A stretch of DNA of 64,000 bases from Ktedonobacteria bacterium (lineage in GTDB: Bacteria > Chloroflexota > Ktedonobacteria > Ktedonobacterales > JACDGC01), in NCBI GenBank assembly GCA_027459785.1, contig DAIDGU010000037.1:18004-82003 (forward strand), in the 5' to 3' direction. Of this stretch, positions 47,464 to 57,541 are shown piece by piece. Position 1 is the stretch's first letter; every line of letters begins with the position of its first letter. A program made the position numbers and the translations under genes. Under the pieces are notes generated by a model that worked only from the letters and a program-made list of their open reading frames with translations, was not told where the DNA came from and did not search any database.

Positions 47464-47825
47464 TTGGTGACTCCCTTGCGCCAGGCATAGACCAGGCCGA
47501 GCGCCAGCACAACGATGAAGAAGGTGATCTCGACGAAGCCGAACCAGCCGAGATTCTGGAAGATGACCGCCCAGGCGATGATGAACACGATGTCTACATC
47601 GAAGGCGACGAACAACAGCGCGAAGATGTAAAAGGCCAGCGGGTACTGCACCCAGGCCGACCCCAGAGCCACCTCGCCGGACTCATACGTGTCGCGCTTG
47701 GCCGGCGTCGAGGTGCGCCGCAGCAGCAGCACATTCAGGATGCGCGCCGCGGTCGTCGAAAGCACGACGAAGCCGAGGCCGACCACGAAGAACAGGCCGG
47801 CGTAAAAATAACCGAGACCAGACAC
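47454..47825 (-). CDS. nuoA: NADH-quinone oxidoreductase subunit A
   Basis: [44 protein letters not shown] start at 47825 with GGGAGGGG upstream; 3' end overlaps nuoC start. Confidence 0.93.
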   Translation of the reverse strand: MSGLGYFYAGLFFVVGLGFVVLSTTAARILNVLLLRRTSTPAKRDTYESGEVALGSAWVQYPLAFYIFALLFVAFDVDIVFIIAWAVIFQNLGWFGFVEITFFIVVLALGLVYAWRKGVTKWI

Positions 47826-48081
47826 AGGGATCCCCTCCCAGGGCGGAAATATCCAGACGCGCGACCGCGCGAAAAGAGCGTGTGCCACCAATCATTATAG
47901 CACGCGGTCCAGCACCGCACCAATGCGATCCGACCATTGGCTACCATCCACCGGACCCCAATCGCCAAGTTCACGCACAGCACGACAGCAAGCGTATACA
48001 CAAAAACCCCCTGTAGCGCACCCTGTATCCCAAACGATCCAGTGCCGCGCCGCAAGAGGTTGGCGTGCCAAACGAACCCGC

Positions 48082-48393
48082 TTATTTCACCCGACGGCGC
48101 TGCTCCGCGACGGGGGGCTTATGCAGGAGATCGGCGATGGGGCGCCAGAACCAGTGATACGAGACCGTCGCGCCGGTGAAGATGAGCGAGGCGTCGATCA
48201 TGACCGCGATCATGCCGTCTTGCAGGTTGACCAACTCGCCGGCGGCTAAGCTGGTGCAGGCACCCAGCACCAGGGCGACGAACACCGTCCCCAGCGCCCG
48301 CGCGCGTTCCCCCGCCTTGCGGTAGAGGAAAGTCAAGCCGGACGAGACCAGGCCACCCAGCAGAAAGGGGGCGATTTCGCGCGTAAACTCCAT
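48082..48393 (-). CDS. Small hypothetical membrane protein
   Basis: MEFTREIAPFLLGGLVSSGLTFLYRKAGERARALGTVFVALVLGACTSLAAGELV; hydrophobic segments. Confidence 0.55.
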   Translation of the reverse strand: MEFTREIAPFLLGGLVSSGLTFLYRKAGERARALGTVFVALVLGACTSLAAGELVNLQDGMIAVMIDASLIFTGATVSYHWFWRPIADLLHKPPVAEQRRRVK

Positions 48394-48604
48394 CAGGTCG
48401 TTCCTCCGTAGCATTCCTAGAGTAGTCCTATTATAGCATGCAGGATGGCACGTTGAGTAGCACAAACAGGCCATTGCCGCTTGACGTGCTACAATAGAAG
48501 GTGATCCGTCATAATTTTCCCGGAGGAGCGTTGCGCTTGCGCCGCGTGTGGCATGCCGCATGCGCGCCTGCTGCTATGCTTGGCAATGGAAAGGGAGTGC
48601 GCCT

Positions 48605-51097
48605 ATGAAAGCAGTGGTGATGGCTGGCGGCGAAGGGTCACGGCTGCGACCCCTCACGATCTCGCGTCCCAAACCGATGGTGCCGATTGTTGGCCGGCCC
48701 GTCGCGGAACATATCTTGAATCTGCTCAAAGAGCATGGCATCACCGATGTCATTATGACTGTGCAGTATCTCGCCAGCAACATCGAGGACTATTTCGGCG
48801 ATGGCGCGCAATTCGGCATGCGCATCCGCTATTCGCGCGAAGAATCGCCGTTGGGGACCGCTGGCAGCGTGAAGAACGCCGAGGAGTGGCTGCGTGACGA
48901 GCCGTTTCTGGTTATCAGCGGCGACGCGCTGACCGATTTCAACCTGACCAAGATCATTGAGTTTCACCGCGAAAAGCAAGCGATGGCGACGCTGACGCTG
49001 GCCCATGTAGCGAACCCGCTGGAATATGGCGTCATCATCACCGACGACGAAGGCCACATCACCCAATTTCTGGAAAAACCCAGTTGGGCGCAGGTTTTCA
49101 GTGACACGATCAACACCGGCATCTATGTGCTGGACCCCGCTATCTTTGATTATTTCGAGCGCGATATCGTCTTTGATTTCAGCACGGATCTTTTTCCGAT
49201 GTTGCTTAAGAAAGGCGATCCGTTATATGGCTACATCTCCGACGGCTATTGGTGCGATGTCGGCAACCTGAGCGAATATATGCGCGCCAATGCCGACGCG
49301 CTGCAAGGCCATGTGCAACTCAAGATCCCCGGCCACAACATCGGTGGCGACATCTGGACGGAGCAAGGCGTGGAACTGGCTGAAGACGCGCAACTCTTCG
49401 GGCCGATCTACCTGGGCCAGAGCGCGCGGGTGCTGCCTGGCGCGCAGATTCACGGCCCCTGCGTCATCGGCAACTATTCCATCGTCGATGCCCACGCCAA
49501 GGTGGACCGCAGCGTCGTCTGGAATAGCTCCTACATCGGCGAATATGCCGAACTGCGCGGGGCTATCGCCGGCTCGCACACCAGCATCAAGACGAAAGCG
49601 GTGCTGTTCGAGGGCGCGGTCGTCGGCGACGACTGCCTGATCGACGAGAGCGCGATCATCCAGCCCGGCGTGAAGCTCTGGCCGAAGAAGGCCATCGAGA
49701 ATGGCGCGGTCGTCACCAGCAGCATCATCTGGGGCAACCAGGGGCGGCGCACGCTCTTCGGGCGCTTCGGCGTCACGGGGCTGGTGAATATCGACATCAC
49801 GCCGGAACTGGCGGCCAAGCTGGGCGCGGCCTATGGCGCGACGCTCAAGAAAGGCACGCGCGTCTGTGTCAACCGCGACGCCCATCGCACGCCGCGCATG
49901 ATCAAGCGCGCGATGATCGCCGGCCTGCCCTCTGCCGGCATCAACGTCCACGATCTCGAAACGGTGCCGCTGCCGGTGGCACGCTATTACGTGCGCACGA
50001 CCGACGCCGTGGGCGGCGTCCACATTCGCCTGGCCCCCAATGATCCGCGCACCATCGACATCAAGTTCTTTGACCAGAATGGCATGGATATTTCCAAGGC
50101 GACCGAGCGCAAGATCGAGAACATGTATTTCCGCGAGGACTTCCGGCGCGTCTACCTGGACGAGATCGGCGACATCGCCTATGCGCCCAACGTCAATGAT
50201 CGCTACCGCGATGCCTACCTGAAGGCGCTGGACGTGAAGGCGATCCGCAGCCGCAACTATCAACTGGTAGCCGATTACGGCCACGGCAGCGGCGTGAACG
50301 TCCTCGCGCCGCTCTTCAACCAGCTTGGCTGCGAGGTCATCGCCATCAATTCCACGATGGACGAATCGCGCTATTCGCGCTCAATCGATGACATCACGCG
50401 CGACCGCCAGCGCCTGGCCGAGATCACGAAGACGCTGGACGCGCACCTGGGCATCAGCCTGGATACGAGCTGCGAGAAGCTCTTCGTGGTGGATGAGCAA
50501 GGCCGCTTGCTGGATAACAACGAGTTGCTGGCGGTCATGACCGATCTGCTGCTGCGGGCGAATCCCGGCGCGACGGTGGTGGTGCCGGTGACGGCCTCCG
50601 GTGTGGTGGAGCAGGTGGCCGAGCGCGCCAAGGGGACCGTGAAGCGCGTGGGCGTGGCGCAGCAGGTGCTGACTTCGGCGGCCACGCAAGCCGGCGTGGT
50701 GCTGGTGGGCGACGCGATGGGCGGCTTCGTCTTCCCCTCACTGCATCCCGCCTTCGACGCGCTTTTTTCGCTGGCGAAGCTGCTGGAATTGCTGGCGAAG
50801 TTCGACGTGAAGCTGGCAAATCTGGTCAACGATCTGCCGACCTTCTTCCAGGTGCGTAAGTTCGTCGATTGCCCCTGGGAGTATAAGGGCAAGGTGATGC
50901 GCCTGCTCAGCGAGAACTACCGCGACTCGCATGCCGCCGACGGGGTGCGCATCCAAAACGGCAAGAACGACTGGGTGCTGGTGCTGCCCGACGCCGACCG
51001 CCCGGTCTTCACCATCTTCGCGGAAGCGCGCTCCCACGACCAGGCCCAGGCGCTGGCCGACCGCTATGCGCGGGTGGTGGCCAGCTTCCAACAGTAG
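48605..51097 (+). CDS. Fusion of nucleotidyltransferase (mannose-1-phosphate guanylyltransferase-like), left-handed beta-helix and phosphomannomutase-like domains
   Basis: [37 protein letters not shown]; hexapeptide repeats; C-terminal phosphohexomutase-like region. Confidence 0.93.
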   Translation: MKAVVMAGGEGSRLRPLTISRPKPMVPIVGRPVAEHILNLLKEHGITDVIMTVQYLASNIEDYFGDGAQFGMRIRYSREESPLGTAGSVKNAEEWLRDEPFLVISGDALTDFNLTKIIEFHREKQAMATLTLAHVANPLEYGVIITDDEGHITQFLEKPSWAQVFSDTINTGIYVLDPAIFDYFERDIVFDFSTDLFPMLLKKGDPLYGYISDGYWCDVGNLSEYMRANADALQGHVQLKIPGHNIGGDIWTEQGVELAEDAQLFGPIYLGQSARVLPGAQIHGPCVIGNYSIVDAHAKVDRSVVWNSSYIGEYAELRGAIAGSHTSIKTKAVLFEGAVVGDDCLIDESAIIQPGVKLWPKKAIENGAVVTSSIIWGNQGRRTLFGRFGVTGLVNIDITPELAAKLGAAYGATLKKGTRVCVNRDAHRTPRMIKRAMIAGLPSAGINVHDLETVPLPVARYYVRTTDAVGGVHIRLAPNDPRTIDIKFFDQNGMDISKATERKIENMYFREDFRRVYLDEIGDIAYAPNVNDRYRDAYLKALDVKAIRSRNYQLVADYGHGSGVNVLAPLFNQLGCEVIAINSTMDESRYSRSIDDITRDRQRLAEITKTLDAHLGISLDTSCEKLFVVDEQGRLLDNNELLAVMTDLLLRANPGATVVVPVTASGVVEQVAERAKGTVKRVGVAQQVLTSAATQAGVVLVGDAMGGFVFPSLHPAFDALFSLAKLLELLAKFDVKLANLVNDLPTFFQVRKFVDCPWEYKGKVMRLLSENYRDSHAADGVRIQNGKNDWVLVLPDADRPVFTIFAEARSHDQAQALADRYARVVASFQQ

Positions 51098-51126
51098 ATG
51101 GGGCCGAGGACACGGCGGATCACGGT

Positions 51127-51152
51127 GGGGCGACCACAAGGGTACGCCCCTA
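51127..51152. repeat. Dispersed repeat GGGGCGACCACAAGGGTACGCCCCTAC
   Basis: Inverted copy at 53129-53154. Confidence 0.7.
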
Positions 51153-51496
51153 CAGACCCAATGGCACAGGGCTCGTGGGGCAACGCGGGGCGGACGGGGG
51201 CGCGATTCATCGCGCCCGTACACTGGCGTGGGGCGGACATGCCTGTCCGCCGCCTTAGTTTGTGTGCTACCACGGCGGCTATAACTATTGATGCATCTCA
51301 CCCAGTGCCGCAAGTGATCGATTTGCGCCCACAATAAAATATTTGTAGGATAATGACGAGATTGTACACAAGATGCCATAAAAACGGGCATAATGACGTT
51401 TATTTATGAGTGGATGACGAATAGTAATCAAGGCGCACGCTGGCACACACCTGTGCGATCTTGTTGCCCCAAAAAGACAAGGGAAAGAAAGCGATA

Positions 51497-52735
51497 ATGT
51501 CTGAAGAACCATCACGTACCGTCGAAGATGCCCTGGCCGAGCGATTGGCACGGCTGGGTTGGTACGCTTCCGTCAGCGCGCTGGTTGTCCTGTCCGCCAT
51601 CGTGTTGGGCAATGTCCTGGTGCGTCTTTTCACGGTCGCGGTGAATCTCCTGCTGCTGCTGGCGATCAACCAGGGGCCGATAGTCGCTACGATTCTGGGT
51701 GGCATCTCAACCGCAAGTACCTATTACGGTTGGTCGCGCATCGTGCGGCGGCGCGAACACCTGAACGCGCGCGAAGAGGCAAAAGGCCAGGCGATGGATC
51801 AGGCTGGCAACGTTTTGCAACGCCTCGCGGGATTTGGTTGTTCGTCGCGCCTCTCGCTGGGCGTCCTTGGCGCAGGCTTGCTCTGCTGCCTGTTCACCTA
51901 CGTGCCGTCGCCGCTGCATCTCTTCGGCATCAACGGCCCGGCCTTGCTGCAATCGCCCACTACCACGACCAGCACCACGATCGGTACCACCAGCGCCACG
52001 CCGACGCCTGCACCGCAGCCAACCAGTGCGCCGCGTCCGCAGCCGACCAACATACCGCATCTGCAACCGACCAGCACGCCACAACCAGCGCCGACACTCA
52101 CGCCCGTGCCAGGCAAACTAAGCCTGCAATCGCCGGCCACCGTTAAGTTAGGGAATTATTGCGGCAACAGCTTTTCCGCCGCCTCATTCGCCTTTGAGAA
52201 CACTGGGGAAGCGCCGCTCTATTGGACCGTGGCGGTTCCTGGGCCATTCCAACTGCAATCCTCATCCTCTGGCGTGTTGAATCCTGGCTCTACCCAAACG
52301 GAAACGTTCATGGGTACGAAGGCCAACGATGCCATCAACATCGCCTGGGGTGCTGCGGCGACCAACCAGAACGAACACGTGACCGTTACGGTCTCTTGCA
52401 ACGTGCTGCCTGGCAACCTATACGTGAAGACGCCCACCGTCAACCTCACTACCAACCTTGGTGCCTTTTGCGGCACGAACTTCACCGGGGCGGAGTTTTC
52501 GTTCACCAATAATGGCGGCACGACGATCTATTGGGCTGTGCAAATGCCGCGCGGCTACTCCCTGGAAGCGGGTTATCCCGTGACGGGAACCTCACAGCCC
52601 TTCCAGGGTGACACCCAAAACGAGTACTTCCAGGGCATCGCCAACTACAGCACCATCACGATCACCTGGGGTCTTTCGCCCGGTAACGAACCTTACAGGG
52701 GTACGGTGGCGATTACCTGCCAAAACATTACGTGA
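51497..52735 (+). CDS. Membrane protein with Pro/Thr-rich linker and two tandem beta-sandwich-like repeats
   Basis: TM segments; PTPAPQPTSAPRPQPTNIPHLQPTSTPQPAPTLTPVPG; repeats NYCGNSFSAASFAFENTGEAPLYWTVAVP..VSC and AFCGTNFTGAEFSFTNNGGTTIYWAVQMP..ITC. Confidence 0.75.
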   Translation: MSEEPSRTVEDALAERLARLGWYASVSALVVLSAIVLGNVLVRLFTVAVNLLLLLAINQGPIVATILGGISTASTYYGWSRIVRRREHLNAREEAKGQAMDQAGNVLQRLAGFGCSSRLSLGVLGAGLLCCLFTYVPSPLHLFGINGPALLQSPTTTTSTTIGTTSATPTPAPQPTSAPRPQPTNIPHLQPTSTPQPAPTLTPVPGKLSLQSPATVKLGNYCGNSFSAASFAFENTGEAPLYWTVAVPGPFQLQSSSSGVLNPGSTQTETFMGTKANDAINIAWGAAATNQNEHVTVTVSCNVLPGNLYVKTPTVNLTTNLGAFCGTNFTGAEFSFTNNGGTTIYWAVQMPRGYSLEAGYPVTGTSQPFQGDTQNEYFQGIANYSTITITWGLSPGNEPYRGTVAITCQNIT

Positions 52736-52988
52736 TGGGAACATCAGGCGTGCTGGCTTGCGTCGCCTGTTTCACCGGGCGCAAGCTGGCATCAGAGCTT
52801 ATGCCACCACCGGCCAGGCTAGCGCGTGCTGCACTAGGGTCGCCGCGTTGGCCTGTAGCCATTCCTCTTCGGTGAGGGGGGCATGCGCGCAATAGGCTTG
52901 TCTGCGGGCCTGACTGTTCCACAAGCAGCTTTGTCGGGGCGCAATAAGGCAGGTTAGCAATATTATACCGTCATTGTTACCGCTGGGC

Positions 52989-53040
52989 CGCCAGGGGCTG
53001 AAACCCCCTGGCTCGGAAAAGGAACCCCTACCGGGCTAGG
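52989..53040. repeat. GCC[A/G]GGGG-hairpin intergenic repeat copy
   Basis: GCCAGGGGCTGAAACCCCCTGGCTCGGAAAAGGAACCCCTACCGGGCTAGG. Confidence 0.8.
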
Positions 53041-53128
53041 AGACGATATACCCGATCGATTCGGCAATCTGCATGGTTGCGCCCGCGTCTCCCCCTCGCC
53101 ATCCACAGATGGGATGGAGGGCCAACCT

Positions 53129-53154
53129 GTAGGGGCGTACCCTTGTGGTCGCCC
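53129..53154. repeat. Dispersed repeat GTAGGGGCGTACCCTTGTGGTCGCCC
   Basis: Reverse complement of the copy at 51127-51152. Confidence 0.7.
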
Positions 53155-53190
53155 TGCCCCTACAAGGTGGTCGCTCTGGGGGGGGGCCGT

Positions 53191-53596
53191 TCACTGCTCG
53201 TCGATGGTCTGCTGCGTCGTATCCAGCCGCGCGGGGTCGCGCACGCCATTGAGGTAGTTCCAGAGTGGGTATGGCACGTCAGTCTTCGCCGCGTACCAGT
53301 TGTCTGGCCCGGCCACCATATTCGAGCGCGCGGTGAACTCCTGGGGCTGGTCGGCATGCAGATCGATATAGGTCGCGCCCTGCTTCAGGCGCGTCCCCGC
53401 CGGCAGAATCGGGATCTGCTTCAACTCGTGGTCTTCCAGGTCGGTCAGGTGTTGGTTGACGGCTTTGATGTCATATGCCGTCTGGCCCGGCTGCGGTGCC
53501 AGCGCGCCGTCGTTTACGCTCGCCCGCATATCCGGCGTCAGGTCGTGCTGATAAGGATCGGAGGCAGATTGCGAGGTTGGTTCCGACATGGTCATT
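53191..53596 (-). CDS. Hypothetical protein
   Basis: Open frame beginning MTMSEPTSQSASDPYQHDLTPDMRASVNDGALAP; no family recognised. Confidence 0.5.
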
Positions 53597-53724
53597 CGTC
53601 CTTTCGTTGGGGACGCACAGCGCGCCCGTGGTAGCGAAAGGGATGCAGATGCCATGCCAGGCGAGGGAGATGCCGCCGATGCTTCTCACAGCGACACACA
53701 TGGGCTGACCGTTCTGCGCCCCAC

Positions 53725-54411
53725 TCACAGCCGCGCCATGCGATAGCCCAAGCCCCGTTCCGTCAGCACCAGGCGCGGGCGGGCCGGATCTTCCTCGATC
53801 TTGCCGCGCACGTGGCGGATGTGGACCTTGAGGTAATCAACCTCGTTGAGATATTCCTCGCCCCACACCGTCGCCAGCAGCGTCTTATGCGTCATCACGC
53901 GGCCCACGTTGCGCGCCAGTTGCGCCAGCAAGTTATATTCGATGGGCGAGAGGCGCACTGGCTGGCCGCTGACCAGCACCTCGTGTGTGACGAAGTTGAT
54001 CGTGAGCGGTCCGTTGATGAAGGACGGGATGGCCGCTTCCGGCGACAACTGGCGGCGGCGCAGCGCCGCCTTGATGCGCGCTAGCAATTCCAGTTGACCG
54101 AAGGGCTTGGTGATGTAGTCATCCGCGCCCATCTCGAAGCCGCGTACCTTGTCCAATTCCTGGTCCCGCGCGCTCAGCAGCAAGATCGGCACCTCCGACC
54201 GTTCACGCAACTTGCGACAGACCTCATAGCCGTCCATATCCGGCAACACGAGGTCCAGCAGCACAGCATCCGCGCCCTTCGCCGTGAAGGTGCGTAGCGC
54301 CTCCGTCCCCGACCGTGCCGTCAGCAATTCGCAATCCTTCAATTGCAACGACAGGCTCAGCGTCAGAGCCTCTAACAGATCGGGATCGTCATCAGCAATC
54401 AGCAATTTCAT
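53725..54411 (-). CDS. OmpR-family response regulator
   Basis: KLLIADDDPDLLEALTLSL; DAVLLDLVLPDMDGYEVC; GADDYITKPFGQLELLARIKAALRR; C-terminal winged helix. Confidence 0.95.
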   Translation of the reverse strand: MKLLIADDDPDLLEALTLSLSLQLKDCELLTARSGTEALRTFTAKGADAVLLDLVLPDMDGYEVCRKLRERSEVPILLLSARDQELDKVRGFEMGADDYITKPFGQLELLARIKAALRRRQLSPEAAIPSFINGPLTINFVTHEVLVSGQPVRLSPIEYNLLAQLARNVGRVMTHKTLLATVWGEEYLNEVDYLKVHIRHVRGKIEEDPARPRLVLTERGLGYRMARL

Positions 54412-56435
54412 GATACGTTTCCTGCCTCTAGCGCATTCGATGGTACAAGGATTGGCCCCACCCCCAACCCTCCCGTCGCTTCACGGGAAGCCTGCTCCCC
54501 ATCTGCGGATGGCGAGGGGAGTACAAGCGTTCGCGGCTGATCGCGTCGATCTTGCTGATCACGTTTCATTGCTGGTCCCCCCCTCTCTGCCGCAGCGGGG
54601 AGGGGGCTGGGGGGTGGGGCCAAGGGCAACATACACCAGAAGGTGCTGCCACCCGCCGGATTGCTTTCCACCCATAGGCAGCCGCCGTGCAGTTCCACGA
54701 CGGAGCGCGCGATGTGCAGCCCCAGACCGGCCCCCGCGCTGCGGCGCTTGCCGGCAACGCCGCGCTGGAAGCGCTCGAAGATGTGCGCGCGTTCCTCCGG
54801 CGCGATGCCCGGTCCGGTGTCGCGCACGCCGATGGCGACAGATGTTCCCGCTGGCTCCGGTCCGCACGGCCCCTCGGCGTGGATCGTTTCCGCTGGCGCG
54901 AGGATGAGGGTGATCGTGCCGTCTTCCGGCGTATATTGGTGGGCGTTGGTCAGCAGGTTGCTCAGCACCTGTTCCAGCCGCTTCGCGTCGCCCTGCACCC
55001 AGCCGGACGTAAGCTGCACGTCGAGTGCCAGGCGCTGGCGCTTCATCTCGCACTGCGGTTCAACATGTTGGGCCACCGCGCGGGCCAGCGCGACGACATC
55101 GCACCACGCCAGGCGCAGTTCCAGTTGGTGCGCGTCCAGGCGGGCGAGATCCAGCACGTCTTGCACGAAGCCGCTCAGGCGCAGGGCGCTGCGCTGAATA
55201 TTGCGCAGCAACCGCACTTCCGGCGCGTCGGGCGCGTCATCGGCGTGCTGCGCCAGCAGCGTTTCCGCCGCCAGGGAGATGCTGGAGATCGGCAGGCGGA
55301 ATTCATGGGAGACACTGGCGAGCATCTCGCTCTTGAAGCGTTCCAATTCGCGCGATTGCTCCGCTGCCTCGGCTTCCAGGCGATATAAGCGCGCGTTGCG
55401 CAATGCCTGCGCGGCATGGCGAGCCAGCGATTCGAAGAGCCGCCGGTCCCGTTCGCCGAAGGGCTGTGGCGTCAGCCGCGCCACGCTCAGCATCCCCACC
55501 GAACGCTCATCAATCGCCAGCGGCAGGGTATAGATCGCGCCATATTCCGTGTGAGCGACGGGGAAGCGCATCAATCCCGGCTGGGGCTGGCGGCGCACGG
55601 CGGCGGCGGTCTCGCGCGAGAGCAACGCTTCGTCGATGAGCGCGTTCGTGTCCGCGCCCAGGTTCGCCCAGATGCGCCGTCCGCTGCCCGGCTCATCCAC
55701 AGCCACAGCGCACGCTTGCACATGCAGCGCACGCGGCACCAGATCCACCAGGCGTTCCAGCACGTCGTCCAGTTGGTGTGTGTCGGCCAGCAAAAGCGAG
55801 AGGTCATCCAACAGCGAAAGCTGTACGATGTGTTCCTGCTCCGCCGTCCACGCGCGCACGATGTTCATGCTGATGCCAGTGACGATGAAAAAGAGCATCA
55901 CTTCCAGCAGTGTCAGCAACAGGCCGTGTGCGAGCCAGTCCAACATCCCTTGCGGCGTTCCAGCCAGGCGCGCGACAGCATAGATGCCGCTGAGTGTCGC
56001 CGTGTAACCATACACACCGGACGGCGCGAAAGTGAGCGCGGCCTCGACCAGCAGCAGGGGATACACCAGGAAGAAGTTGGCAGCATCCGGTCCGCTGAGC
56101 GCGGTGGCGAGGCTGACAAACACGAGGTCGCCGCAGAGTAGCCAGCGATTGAGCTGCACGCCCGTCCCGCGCGCTGCCAGCCAGAGGTCCACCGTCTGTT
56201 GGCTCAGCAGCAGCCCCAGTACCACCGTCGCCTGCAACATCTGATGTGGTGGCGCACCAGCGCGCAGCGCCAGCAAACCAGCGGCAGCCACGACCAGCCA
56301 GCGCATGCCGACCAACATCTGTTGCGGCGACAGCGTCAGGGTATAGGGCAACGGGGTGAAGCGGCGCACGGCGCTCATTTTCGGCCAACTTTCACAGCAG
56401 CATCCCTCAGCAACAACATCCCATGCGTGAGCCAA
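54408..56435 (-). CDS. Sensor histidine kinase (TM sensor, GAF-like, HisKA, HATPase)
   Basis: MLASVSHEFRLPISSISLAAETLL; VLSNLLTNAHQYTPEDGTI; VRDTGPGIAPEERAHIFERFQRG; GAGLGLHIARSVVELHGGCLWVES. Confidence 0.93.
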   Translation of the reverse strand: MAHAWDVVAEGCCCESWPKMSAVRRFTPLPYTLTLSPQQMLVGMRWLVVAAAGLLALRAGAPPHQMLQATVVLGLLLSQQTVDLWLAARGTGVQLNRWLLCGDLVFVSLATALSGPDAANFFLVYPLLLVEAALTFAPSGVYGYTATLSGIYAVARLAGTPQGMLDWLAHGLLLTLLEVMLFFIVTGISMNIVRAWTAEQEHIVQLSLLDDLSLLLADTHQLDDVLERLVDLVPRALHVQACAVAVDEPGSGRRIWANLGADTNALIDEALLSRETAAAVRRQPQPGLMRFPVAHTEYGAIYTLPLAIDERSVGMLSVARLTPQPFGERDRRLFESLARHAAQALRNARLYRLEAEAAEQSRELERFKSEMLASVSHEFRLPISSISLAAETLLAQHADDAPDAPEVRLLRNIQRSALRLSGFVQDVLDLARLDAHQLELRLAWCDVVALARAVAQHVEPQCEMKRQRLALDVQLTSGWVQGDAKRLEQVLSNLLTNAHQYTPEDGTITLILAPAETIHAEGPCGPEPAGTSVAIGVRDTGPGIAPEERAHIFERFQRGVAGKRRSAGAGLGLHIARSVVELHGGCLWVESNPAGGSTFWCMLPLAPPPSPLPAAAERGGPAMKRDQQDRRDQPRTLVLPSPSADGEQASREATGGLGVGPILVPSNALEAGNVS
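54454..54625. repeat. Two copies of a dispersed G/C-rich repeat overlapping the 3' end of the kinase gene
   Basis: TTGGCCCCACCCCCAACCCTCCC..CTGCTCCCCATCTGCGGATGGCGAGGGGAG and CCCCCTCTCTGCCGCAGCGGGGAGGGGGCTGGGGGGTGGGGCCA. Confidence 0.65.
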
Positions 56436-56554
56436 CGGCTCTTCCCTTCATGCTATCATATTCGATGAGTCCTGTCATGCTGAAAAAGCCCGACAGTCCT
56501 ATCAGGAAATACCTGCGACCTTTACTGCAAAGCAAAAAGGGGGAAAGCACGCCG

Positions 56555-57310
56555 ATGATCCCAGCATTGCGTCGGAACAAACCGATGAGCGACGACGAAG
56601 TGCGCGAACACCTTTTCGATGAGAAGGCGCGTATCGCGGCGCGGGGGCGCGTGCGCCAGTTCGTCTTCGGCTCGCTGGATGGCCTGTTGGTGCCGCTGGG
56701 CGTCGTTTCCGGCGTGGCGGGTGGTACGGGCAACATCCACGCCGTGATCGTCGCCGGCCTGGCGGAAGCCTTCGCTGGCGCGCTCTCGATGGGCGCGGGC
56801 GAATATCTGTCGGGCAAGGCGGAAACACAGGTGCAGCAATACGAGATCGCGCGCGAGGGCCGCGAGATCGTGCGCAATCCAGAAGTGGAGCGGCGCGAGA
56901 TCATCGCGCTTTTCCAGCGCGAGGGGCTACCGCTGGAAAGCGCCCGCACGGTGGCGCGGCTCATCACCACCAGCCCGGAAGCCTGGCTGAAGACGATGTC
57001 CGAAAAGGAACTGGGACTTTCGGTGGATGCGCCGACCGATCAATGGCTGGACTCACTGTACATGGGCGTCTCCTATCTGGTCGCCTCCGCCGTGCCACTG
57101 CTGCCCTACTTCTTTTTGCCACTACGGGACGCCTTCATCGTCTCCCTGGTGGCGACGCTGGTGGCGCTGCTGATCATCGGCTATGTTAAAGGCACGCTGG
57201 CGCATATGAACATCCTGCGCAGCGCTCTGGAAGTCGCGGTCGTCGGCACGATCTCCGGCCTGGGCGGCTACTTCCTGGGGAACGTGGTGCCACTGCTCTT
57301 CGGCAAGTGA
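56555..57310 (+). CDS. VIT1/CCC1-family membrane transporter
   Basis: RGRVRQFVFGSLDGLLVPLGVVSGVAGGTGN..AEAFAGALSMGAGEYLSGKAE. Confidence 0.92.
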   Translation: MIPALRRNKPMSDDEVREHLFDEKARIAARGRVRQFVFGSLDGLLVPLGVVSGVAGGTGNIHAVIVAGLAEAFAGALSMGAGEYLSGKAETQVQQYEIAREGREIVRNPEVERREIIALFQREGLPLESARTVARLITTSPEAWLKTMSEKELGLSVDAPTDQWLDSLYMGVSYLVASAVPLLPYFFLPLRDAFIVSLVATLVALLIIGYVKGTLAHMNILRSALEVAVVGTISGLGGYFLGNVVPLLFGK

Positions 57311-57355
57311 TTGGGCGCGCATATGTGGTAGATTGAAGAGGTAATCCCTACCGGC

Positions 57356-57470
57356 GATGCGCCGGGGGCGAGCCGAGTCTCCGTGCGGTCGCCGGGGGCA
57401 GCATGCCCAGCGCCGTGCGGTCGCCGGGGGCTAAACCCCCCGGCTCGGAATACAAACCCCTTCGGGCTGC
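57356..57470. repeat. GCCGGGGG-unit repeat with terminal hairpin
   Basis: GCCGGGGGCGAGCCGAGTCTCCGTGCGGTC, GCCGGGGGCAGCATGCCCAGCGCCGTGCGGTC, GCCGGGGGCTAAACCCCCCGGCTCGGAATACAAACCCCTTCGGGCT. Confidence 0.8.
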
Positions 57471-57541
57471 GATCGAATTACCGTGATGGATGTCAATCAT
57501 CCATTTCTTTCAGTTTATAATAAGTGAGAGGTATCCCCCTG

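Noticed and set aside
49223-50284. 353-aa - strand ORF
   Set aside because: Antisense to the nucleotidyltransferase/phosphomannomutase fusion.
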